A DNA stretch of 14,779 nt from Rhodopirellula sp. (GTDB lineage Bacteria > Planctomycetota > Planctomycetia > Pirellulales > Pirellulaceae), in contig PAXU01000006.1 of NCBI GenBank assembly GCA_002714565.1, positions 264,639-279,417 of the forward strand, given 5' to 3'. A model generated the notes under the pieces. That model was not told the origin of the DNA and searched no databases. It saw only the letters and a list, made by a program, of their open reading frames with translations. This document shows, piece by piece, positions 1 to 5,507 of this stretch. The translations under genes and the position numbers were made by a program. The number at the start of each line of letters is the position of its first letter. Positions within the stretch are counted from its first letter, which is position 1.

Positions 1-380
1 TCCGGTAATCCAATAATCCTGTTCCGCAATTCTGGATTGACGTCTACCATTTTTTCCAAAACGACCGTCAGCACACTGTGGCAACCTTTTACTTCCGCCA
101 AATACATATCCGAGTCCAGACAGATTCGCTCAAATTCGTGGATCCGGGATTCTTCCAGTGTGTTGTCCAGATACTGGGCGACGCTATTCGGGTCTGCACC
201 GACCCCGCGGCCGTCCAGCTTAGGTGATATAACCGCTGGATTGCGCGATGCCGTTAGCGTTCGATAAACCAAGTCCGTTGCAAATTCACTGTCGTTGATT
301 TTTGCTGCTAGCTCATCCGATTGCTGGGATTCCAGTAGTCCATCGAGATAAGCCAGAAGTGTTCTCAGTGTTAAACGCAT
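1..380 (-). CDS. Conserved planctomycete protein, N-terminal part (cut by window edge)
   Basis: An open frame of 126 codons reads leftward from an ATG at 380-378 and runs off the window without a stop. It begins MRLTLRTLLAYLDGLLE. Two similar segments are visible: one around residues 8-42 (LLAYLDGLLES, then DSEFATDLVYR) and one around residues 65-101 (VAQYLDNTLEES, then DSDMYLAEV..CHSVL). Each has a Y-L-D-x-x-L helix followed by an acidic 'DSxxxxxLV/EV' helix. This recalls a duplicated anti-sigma-like helical fold, but there is no Cys/His zinc motif. A conserved-looking DGRGVGADPN linker sits between the repeats. I recognise this N-terminus from planctomycete proteins of unknown function. The start is supported by the family-like N-terminus and a weak GGA about 9 nt upstream. 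It diverges from rarA. Function is unknown, and the rest of the protein lies outside the window. Confidence 0.75.
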   Translation of the reverse strand, partial: MRLTLRTLLAYLDGLLESQQSDELAAKINDSEFATDLVYRTLTASRNPAVISPKLDGRGVGADPNSVAQYLDNTLEESRIHEFERICLDSDMYLAEVKGCHSVLTVVLEKMVDVNPELRNRIIGLP

Positions 381-543
381 GTAGATTTTCCGCTTTATGA
401 AAGGGAGAAAAACATCGGGGTCAGCATCGTGTAGACAGTGCTATGACAAATAAAGTCAGTTGCATACCTATGTAGTGCGTATTCACGGTAGAATTCGTAC
501 ATCTAAATCCGAATTTTTTGTATTTCTTTTATCAGAGCCTGAC

Positions 544-1881
544 ATGTCCTCACTATTTGATGCGTCAGAACAGAATAATTTGGAACAAGCAAAGCCGCTC
601 GCCGCCCGCATGCGTCCAACAACACTTGAAGAGTTTGTCGGGCAACAGCACTTTCTCGGCGAAGGAAAACTGTTACGTAAATTACTCAAAGCCGATCGGC
701 TGGGAAGTGTTATCTTCTTTGGACCACCTGGTTGTGGCAAAACAACGCTTGCACGGCTGTTAGCTACCGAAAGCTCCCATCGCTTTGTGCAACTTAGCGC
801 TGTTACCAGTGGCGTAAAGGACTTGCGGGAAGTGCTTGAATACGCCCGCCACGATCTTGCAGCCGGGGGAGAGAAGACACTGTTGTTTATCGATGAAATT
901 CATCGGTTCAACAAAGCACAACAGGATGCGCTGCTGCCGGATGTCGAGGAAGGGATTGTCACTCTGGTCGGTGCCACAACGAGCAACCCGTTTTTTGCGG
1001 TAAATAGTGCGTTGGTGAGCCGGAGCCATATCTTTCAGTTTGAGCCTCTAGGTACTCAGGATGTACAACAGTTGCTGAATCGGGCTTTGGAGGACAAGTA
1101 CCGTGGTTTAGGTAGATTTGACGTTACCCTTGAAGCAACTGCAGCGGAATACATCGCCAAGGTCTGTGATGGAGATGCGCGCCGCGCGTTATCTATTCTG
1201 GAAATCGGTGTTTTAGCGAGTGATTCCTTCCCGTTGACGTTTACCCGCGAACTAGCGATGGAATCTGTCCAGCGCAAGGCAACCCACTATGATCCGACTG
1301 GGGATGATCATTACGATACCGTCAGCGCACTGATTAAGAGCATCCGTGGAAGTGATCCTGATGCCTCTATTTACTGGCTAGCGAAGATGCTTGAAGCCGG
1401 TGACGACATTCGGTTTATCTGCCGCCGCCTAGTAATTCTTGCAAGTGAAGATATCGGCAATGCCGATCCACAGGCACTTGTAATTGCCGTTTCATGTATG
1501 CAGGCGTGTGAAATGGTCGGACTACCAGAATGCCAACTTACGCTGTCTCAAACCGTGGCGTATTTGGCATGTGCACCCAAAAGTAATGCTGCTACCACAG
1601 CCATTGGAACCGCCCGGGGGGATATCAAAAACGGTCGAATTCTGCCTGTTCCGGTCGCACTTCGTGACAAGCACTATAGCGGTGCCAAGGAACTTGGACA
1701 TGGTGAAGGTTACAAGTACGCACACAATCATGAAGATGGGATTGCTGCAATGGATTACCTAGGGGTCGATGTACAGTACTATCAACCAACCGACCGAGGA
1801 TTTGAAGCAAAATTGAAACAGCGTCTCGAAAAAATCCGAGAGATACTCGCGCAGGCCAAAACTCCGGCAGAAGACTCCTAG
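544..1881 (+). CDS. rarA: Replication-associated recombination AAA+ ATPase RarA (MgsA)
   Basis: RarA/MgsA is a homotetrameric AAA+ ATPase of the clamp-loader-like class that acts at stalled replication forks. This copy has 445 aa, normal for the family. The family N-terminal motif LAARMRPTTLEEFVGQ spans about residues 20-35. Walker A (GPPGCGKTT) is at 60-68, Walker B with the DEIHRF extension (LLFIDEIHRF) at 113-122, sensor 1 (GATTSNP) at 143-149 and the SRS of the arginine-finger region at 159-161. The C-terminal half keeps the RarA-specific tetramerisation region, including SIRGSDPDASIYWLAKML and the end motif around GYKYAHNHEDG. The frame stays open upstream to a TTG at 460, which would add 28 residues. 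I prefer the ATG at 544 because MSSLFDASEQNNLEQAKPLAARMRP resembles the usual family start, although the Shine-Dalgarno is poor. It stands alone, transcribed away from the left-edge gene and toward the zinc-ribbon gene. Confidence 0.95.
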   Translation: MSSLFDASEQNNLEQAKPLAARMRPTTLEEFVGQQHFLGEGKLLRKLLKADRLGSVIFFGPPGCGKTTLARLLATESSHRFVQLSAVTSGVKDLREVLEYARHDLAAGGEKTLLFIDEIHRFNKAQQDALLPDVEEGIVTLVGATTSNPFFAVNSALVSRSHIFQFEPLGTQDVQQLLNRALEDKYRGLGRFDVTLEATAAEYIAKVCDGDARRALSILEIGVLASDSFPLTFTRELAMESVQRKATHYDPTGDDHYDTVSALIKSIRGSDPDASIYWLAKMLEAGDDIRFICRRLVILASEDIGNADPQALVIAVSCMQACEMVGLPECQLTLSQTVAYLACAPKSNAATTAIGTARGDIKNGRILPVPVALRDKHYSGAKELGHGEGYKYAHNHEDGIAAMDYLGVDVQYYQPTDRGFEAKLKQRLEKIREILAQAKTPAEDS

Positions 1882-1894
1882 AGCTTGCAGCTCT
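1880..1894 (+). terminator. Short hairpin at the rarA stop codon, possible 3'-end element
   Basis: AGAGCT (1880-1885) and AGCTCT (1889-1894) form a perfect 6-bp stem with a TGC loop, starting inside the rarA TAG. No T-run follows, so this is not a classical intrinsic terminator. An alternative 7-bp pairing, CTTGCAG (1884-1890) with CTGCAAG (1923-1929), is mutually exclusive with it. The location between convergent genes fits a 3'-end role, but that is inference. The remaining intergenic DNA to 1997 shows no gene. Confidence 0.3.
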
Positions 1895-1997
1895 CACCAA
1901 CGAAACTCATCCAGCGAAAAAACTGCAAGAAAAGCTAGGATTGCTCTAGTCGCGAATGGCTGTAAAACCTATCATTCCACCGGATTTGTTGGGCATT

Positions 1998-2246
1998 TTA
2001 TGTACCCATCGTAAGTGTGAACGTCACCGCGATGATGCCAATCACACCAAGGATTATCCACCAAATGGGTTTTCCTTCCCACATATTGGTATCCGCGATG
2101 ATATACATCCGACAATGAGGACATTGGTCGGCGTATTCATAGACCTCTTCACCGCAATGTGGACACGGAATGGCCTCACCACCGTCATCCCAGCCTTCCT
2201 CAAATCCATCGTCGAATTCATCGTCGTATTGTGATTCGTCGAACAC
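1998..2246 (-). CDS. Small zinc-ribbon single-pass membrane protein
   Basis: This 82-aa protein has three visible parts. An acidic N-terminus (residues 2-24) is rich in Asp, Glu and Gly. A four-cysteine zinc ribbon follows, with CPHCG at 28-32 and CPHC at 42-45 (C-x2-C-x10-C-x2-C). A C-terminal hydrophobic helix (about 60-79, starting IWWIILGVIGIIAV) should span the membrane. The start is GTG, with AAAAGG ending 8 nt upstream; no ATG lies between it and the upstream stop. The frame is trusted over the opposite strand because of the paired CPHC motifs and the clean TM helix. Proteins with this layout are common in planctomycetes and have no assigned function. Zinc binding is inferred from the cysteines. 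The gene diverges from the LysM/YkuD gene across a 68-bp gap and converges with rarA. Confidence 0.8.
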   Translation of the reverse strand: MFDESQYDDEFDDGFEEGWDDGGEAIPCPHCGEEVYEYADQCPHCRMYIIADTNMWEGKPIWWIILGVIGIIAVTFTLTMGT

Positions 2247-2282
2247 GTGAAATACCTTTTCAACAACAACTTACTCAATCTA

Positions 2283-2292
2283 CCACGCGTGG
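2283..2292. promoter_or_regulatory. 10-bp perfect palindrome in a divergent promoter gap
   Basis: CCACGCGTGG is a perfect palindrome in the 68-bp gap between the divergent zinc-ribbon and LysM/YkuD genes, 9 nt upstream of the latter's AAGGAGG Shine-Dalgarno (2301-2307). An operator is possible from the position alone. A 10-bp palindrome is expected by chance many times in a window of this size, so confidence is low. The 8-mer GATTCGTC also flanks the gap as a direct repeat (about 2233-2240 and 2293-2300). Confidence 0.22.
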
Positions 2293-2314
2293 GATTCGTC
2301 AAGGAGGACGAACG

Positions 2315-3700
2315 ATGCAACGGATCAAGACTATCTTTGTCTTCGCATTTATGACAACCATTTTATATGGTGCATATGTCGTGTTGTACAAACCCGTGCC
2401 AGCACCACCTGCTGAAGTGCAGTCCGTCATGGACGCCGGCTTGCCGGAGCCAGACATCGGATTTGGTAGTGAAGTCTCTCCGGAAGATTTGCTCGCAAAT
2501 ATTAATGAAGACTCCGGTTCCAGTTTAGATGCACCCGATGGTGAAACGATTCATATCGGCTCGGCAGAAGATGAAGGCTCATTTGTATCGCCCGCGGAAG
2601 ACCTCAACACTACCGAGACCGCTGAAAACTCTGACGACACAGCCTTCACACTGAATGATGACGGAGCCGTAAGCGGTTCTATTTCTGATTTTGGAAGTGC
2701 TGCAGAAGCTGAGTCGTCTGTCGACACCAGCGATGCCGTGACAACCACAGATGATGGAAGTTTTAACGTAAGCTCCAATGATGGTGGCTCAACGGTCTCA
2801 GATTCTGGCACATCCACAAATGACAGTACATTCCAGGTATCCAGCAATTCCTCCAATTTCAATGCTGACACAACAAATGCTGATGATACATTTCAGGTCA
2901 GCAAGGATACGGCTACTCTCGGAACACCTGTGTTTGATGAAACCTCCGTTACCCCGGCGAATAACACGACTGAGCTGGAAACCCCCGTCGTGGCTGATTC
3001 GAATGAATTCTTCGACGCATGGATGTCAGCACGCGAACAGGTCAACAACGGTGAGCTAAAGGCAGCCCTTAAGAAGCTGTCGGCTTACCAAAATAATTCG
3101 AGCGTTAGTGAATCCCATCATCAACAACTATTATCCACACTGGACTATCTCGCAGCTGAAGTTATTTACAGCCGCAATCATCACTTGCAGCCAGCCCATC
3201 TTGTAAAGGATGGTGAGACGGTCGAGTCCATTGCACATCAATTTAATGTGCCGGCAACGTTACTGAGGAATATCAATGGGTTTAGACCCGAAGTTCAACC
3301 GGCCTCTGGTGACGAGATCAAGGTGATGCAGGGTCCGTTTCGAGCAGAAGTCTCACTTACTACAAATGAGCTGACACTCTTTCTGGATGATATGTATGCA
3401 GGACGCTTCACGATTAAAGTCGGCACATCCCCTGCCCCGCGAGCCGGTACTTTTCAAGTTCAGGCTAAACAACTTGATAGATCATTTATTACCACAACCG
3501 GTCAAGTGGTACCGGGTGGGCATGAAGCCAATCCGTACGGTGCTTTTTGGCTGGATCTGGGCGGTAACCTTTGCATCCACGGTCAACCTGAAGTGGCGGT
3601 AACAGCGCAACTGCCCGTTGGTTGCATTCAGTTGGGCAAAAGAGATGCCGCTGATATGTTTGGAATTCTCAGTACTGGCAGTAAAGTGATTATTCGCTAG
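2315..3700 (+). CDS. Membrane-anchored LysM / L,D-transpeptidase (YkuD)-like protein
   Basis: YkuD enzymes crosslink peptidoglycan or attach proteins to it. This 461-aa protein has an N-terminal signal-anchor helix (about residues 7-24), a long acidic Ser/Thr/Asp/Asn-rich linker (about 40-228) and a helical segment (about 230-290). A LysM module follows (about 296-338: HLVKDGETVESIAHQFNVP... then DEIKV), then a C-terminal YkuD-like domain (about 342-461). The YkuD His (IHG, His422) and Cys (VGC, Cys437) are 15 residues apart, as expected. However, the usual [S/T]-x-G-C-[IV]-R signature reads P-V-G-C-I-Q, so activity is uncertain. The ATG at 2315 is chosen because AAGGAGG lies 7 nt upstream and the anchor helix follows at once. 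The frame is open upstream to 2159, but that part overlaps the zinc-ribbon gene and reads as a shadow. The 3' end overlaps pyrE by 11 bp, tail to tail. Confidence 0.88.
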   Translation: MQRIKTIFVFAFMTTILYGAYVVLYKPVPAPPAEVQSVMDAGLPEPDIGFGSEVSPEDLLANINEDSGSSLDAPDGETIHIGSAEDEGSFVSPAEDLNTTETAENSDDTAFTLNDDGAVSGSISDFGSAAEAESSVDTSDAVTTTDDGSFNVSSNDGGSTVSDSGTSTNDSTFQVSSNSSNFNADTTNADDTFQVSKDTATLGTPVFDETSVTPANNTTELETPVVADSNEFFDAWMSAREQVNNGELKAALKKLSAYQNNSSVSESHHQQLLSTLDYLAAEVIYSRNHHLQPAHLVKDGETVESIAHQFNVPATLLRNINGFRPEVQPASGDEIKVMQGPFRAEVSLTTNELTLFLDDMYAGRFTIKVGTSPAPRAGTFQVQAKQLDRSFITTTGQVVPGGHEANPYGAFWLDLGGNLCIHGQPEVAVTAQLPVGCIQLGKRDAADMFGILSTGSKVIIR

Positions 3701-4247
3701 CCGGTGGAGTAATCCCAAAATCTTCGATGGTAAGCAGCGTCTGTAATTGATAGCCGGCTGACTCGAAGTTCTCACGGCCGCCTTCCATGCGGTCGATGAT
3801 CGCGATGACGCCGAGAACGGTTAAGCCAGCTGCTTCAACATGCTCGATCGCCTTAAGAGAGCTGCCACCGGTCGTTACCACATCCTCGACGATAACAACC
3901 TGATCACCTGCTGCCACTGGTCCTTCTACCTGGTTACCCTTGCCGTGTTCCTTAGCCTCTTTGCGCACGATGAAGGCACGCAGCTGTTTTTCCTGAGACG
4001 CCGCCTCGGTAATCACCGCTGCTGAAATTGGATCGGCACCAATGGCCATCCCGCCGACAGCATCCGGAAGCGTGTCCCCGAGGATTTCCAGAATGCCCCG
4101 TGCTATTAGCTGAGCACCGCGTGAATCCAATGTCACCTTGCGGCAATCAAGGTAATAGCTCGCCTGCTTGCCTGAAGCGAGAGTGAACTCTCCAAACTCA
4201 AGCGCGCGCTCGCGCACGATTTCTATTAGCGCATCTTTTGAATACAT
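3690..4247 (-). CDS. pyrE: Orotate phosphoribosyltransferase
   Basis: PyrE makes orotidine 5'-phosphate from orotate and PRPP, the fifth step of de novo pyrimidine synthesis, in the cytosol. The protein is 185 aa, slightly shorter than the E. coli enzyme (about 213) and typical of the short PyrE branch. Visible motifs are the substrate loop FTLASGKQASYYLDCR (21-36), the flexible catalytic-loop region RKEAKEHG (95-102) and the PRPP-binding motif VVIVEDVVTTGGSS (117-130). The ATG at 4247 has AGGAG 7 nt upstream. The gene lies 79 bp downstream of the NRDE-family gene on the same strand and may be cotranscribed with it, though a hairpin sits in the gap. No other pyrimidine gene is present, so it is an isolated pyr gene. 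It overlaps the end of the LysM/YkuD gene by 11 bp. Confidence 0.94.
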   Translation of the reverse strand: MYSKDALIEIVRERALEFGEFTLASGKQASYYLDCRKVTLDSRGAQLIARGILEILGDTLPDAVGGMAIGADPISAAVITEAASQEKQLRAFIVRKEAKEHGKGNQVEGPVAAGDQVVIVEDVVTTGGSSLKAIEHVEAAGLTVLGVIAIIDRMEGGRENFESAGYQLQTLLTIEDFGITPPASE

Positions 4248-4276
4248 CGGTCACTCCTGCATATTGCCTTACTGCA

Positions 4277-4295
4277 ACCTGTTTTATCAACAGGT
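4277..4295 (-). promoter_or_regulatory. Perfect 7-bp hairpin in the pyrE leader
   Basis: ACCTGTT (4277-4283) and AACAGGT (4289-4295) form a perfect 7-bp stem around a 5-nt loop, 30-48 nt upstream of pyrE and downstream of the NRDE gene. The minus-strand sequence after it (TGCAGTAAGG) is not T-rich, so it is not an obvious terminator. It could be a dyad operator, an RNA processing site or chance. Pyrimidine genes are often controlled through leader structures, but no known element is recognised here. Confidence 0.3.
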
Positions 4296-4326
4296 CGTCG
4301 CGGCATTATAACGGCTGCAAGCGCCC

Positions 4327-5100
4327 CTATGCACCGGCCTTGGCTCGTGCTTCTCGTAAACCGCGACTGAGGATGTCGCGAAGCATCGGCGAGTAGTCTT
4401 CAAACTTGTTCTCGTCCGGAGTGCCATCAGCAAATTGATAGATCGCATCGCGTGGCTTCATGCCAAGTGCCAGAAGCGTCGAACTAACTGTTCCACGATC
4501 CTGACCATGAATAACCATGCTCGGGCGACCCGGAGCAGATGGGCTTCGAGCAAATACCTTACTGGCAACAGCAAGAAACTTGACGGGAGAATCCAAAGTC
4601 TGAAGTGTCAAAAGTCGATGGGCTAACTGCACTCGCTCGTCGCGGGGATCATTTAAGTCCTGATTTGCGATGATGTTTAGGCCTTCCTGAAGTGGTACTA
4701 CATTGGGATCGTCTCCACCATGTACGCACCAACCGGACTCCCTGTCAGCGATGATATAGTTAACACCTTCGTAACGATTTGAACTTAGCTCGTCCATCGC
4801 CAAGTGCACCGCTTGCTGAGCACTATCACTACGTAGTAACTCGCGACACAATACACCACGGCTTCGCGGTACGATCGGTGGTAACATCTTTCGACGATTT
4901 GAGGCCGCTACGAATAAACCGTTCTGATTTATACCAAGCCAGGTTCCACCACTCTGTTGGTCTCCACCACAGAGAATTCGAGGTTTTCCAGACTGAATCG
5001 ACGGCGTTGTGCTTGGCCGGTCATAAAACTCCTCACGATTTGCTGCTACAAGTATCGGGGAGCCTTCTACTAACTGGTATTGAATAGCCAGAATACACAT
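4327..5100 (-). CDS. NRDE / TANGO2-family protein
   Basis: This 257-aa protein is a full-length member of the NRDE family (PF05742), named after the Asn-Arg-Asp/Glu-Glu motif. Diagnostic features are Met-Cys at the N-terminus (Cys2; an Ntn-hydrolase-like fold has been suggested for the family), VAANREEFYDRP (18-29) and GGTWLGINQNGLF (51-63). The motif VNYIIAD and the segment NIIANQDLNDPRDERV lie further on. The eukaryotic homologue TANGO2 is linked to Golgi organisation and heme or lipid handling. The bacterial role is unsettled, so I assign none. The ATG at 5100 fits the family because Cys must be residue 2. A purine-rich AGGAAGGA lies upstream but too far (about 17 nt) to be a normal Shine-Dalgarno. 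pyrE follows 79 bp downstream on the same strand. Confidence 0.9.
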   Translation of the reverse strand: MCILAIQYQLVEGSPILVAANREEFYDRPSTTPSIQSGKPRILCGGDQQSGGTWLGINQNGLFVAASNRRKMLPPIVPRSRGVLCRELLRSDSAQQAVHLAMDELSSNRYEGVNYIIADRESGWCVHGGDDPNVVPLQEGLNIIANQDLNDPRDERVQLAHRLLTLQTLDSPVKFLAVASKVFARSPSAPGRPSMVIHGQDRGTVSSTLLALGMKPRDAIYQFADGTPDENKFEDYSPMLRDILSRGLREARAKAGA

Positions 5101-5253
5101 GAAGTATAAGAACCAATCCTTCCTAGTCGGTATTACTTAATTCGATAAAACTGAGAGCAATTGAACATCTCAATTTGCAAACAACTCTATCTCTGTAAAT
5201 CCATTTTTTGGTTTTTCTTACACCCAAGAGGTGGATTTCCCACGCCCTACAGG

Positions 5254-5271
5254 CAGTGTTCTAAGACACTG
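5254..5271. repeat. Short hairpin in the 5101-5507 intergenic region
   Basis: CAGTGTT (5254-5260) pairs with GACACTG (5265-5271) around a CTAA loop: six Watson-Crick pairs plus one G-U pair at the loop. It lies 237 nt upstream of the Gfo/Idh/MocA start and could be part of a leader RNA or an operator. No downstream T-run makes it a terminator. The role is unknown. Confidence 0.35.
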
Positions 5272-5306
5272 GTTAAACATTCCAATGTAGTCGCGCATTT
5301 GCACCT

Positions 5307-5331
5307 CAAACACCCTATTTTAGGGGGTTTG
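5307..5331. repeat. Imperfect 11-bp hairpin in the 5101-5507 intergenic region
   Basis: CAAACACCCTA (5307-5317) pairs with TAGGGGGTTTG (5321-5331) around a TTT loop: 10 of 11 positions pair and one A/G mismatch interrupts. TTTG just upstream and CAAA just downstream could extend it across a bulge. A further CACCCCC lies nearby at about 5372-5378. This is the strongest structure in the gap and sits about 177 nt before the Gfo/Idh/MocA ATG. A leader structure, small RNA or protein-binding dyad are all possible. Confidence 0.45.
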
Positions 5332-5492
5332 CAAAGATTAGTGCCGTGTTTTCCTTTAGTCGCGTTGTTTACACCCCCTTTGAGCCTCTATTGAAATCCT
5401 ATAAAGTGCGAAATTGACCACCAATGTTACGTTTTGCGCCATTGGCACACCTGTTTCAGCGGCGAAAATGCACATAGATCCATATCCACCGA

Positions 5493-5506
5493 TAGGAATA
5501 CTCCTA
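5493..5506 (+). promoter_or_regulatory. Shine-Dalgarno of the oxidoreductase gene inside an inverted repeat
   Basis: TAGGA (5493-5497) and TCCTA (5502-5506) form a perfect 5-bp stem with an ATAC loop, ending one base before the ATG at 5508. The only plausible Shine-Dalgarno, AGGA, is in the left arm, so folding would hide it. Whether so short a stem matters in the cell is unknown. Confidence 0.35.
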
Positions 5507-5507
5507 A

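Larger units (their letters stand above)
5101..5507. other. Gene-free intergenic region with several short inverted repeats
   Basis: These 407 bp separate the start of the NRDE gene (leftward) from the start of the Gfo/Idh/MocA gene (rightward), so both promoters should lie here. Frames crossing it give no recognisable protein: the longest (5161-5394, plus) is Cys/Pro/Leu-rich without family features. Three short inverted repeats are described separately. A TATAAA at 5400-5405 could be a -10 box for the rightward gene, but the sequence 16 bp upstream (CTTTGA) is a poor -35 match. No tRNA, rRNA or known riboswitch is recognised. Confidence 0.5.

Noticed and set aside
37..267. Plus-strand frame of 76 codons near the left edge
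   Set aside because: It lies opposite the left-edge minus-strand gene, whose translation is family-like and uninterrupted; the plus frame has no recognisable motif.
460..543. TTG-initiated 28-residue extension of rarA
   Set aside because: The extra residues (HTYVVRIHGRIRTSK...) do not resemble RarA N-termini, and the ATG at 544 gives a typical one.
2159..2314. 52-residue upstream extension of the LysM/YkuD protein
   Set aside because: It is His/Arg-rich shadow sequence over the zinc-ribbon gene; ATG 2315 has a strong AAGGAGG and begins a membrane anchor.
2551..2871. 106-codon minus-strand frame opposite the LysM/YkuD linker
   Set aside because: The low-complexity acidic linker leaves the opposite strand open by composition; no start signal or domain is evident.
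5161..5394. 77-codon plus-strand frame in the large intergenic gap
   Set aside because: It has no ribosome site, no family resemblance and an unnatural Cys/Pro/His-rich composition; the DNA is better explained as a structured leader.
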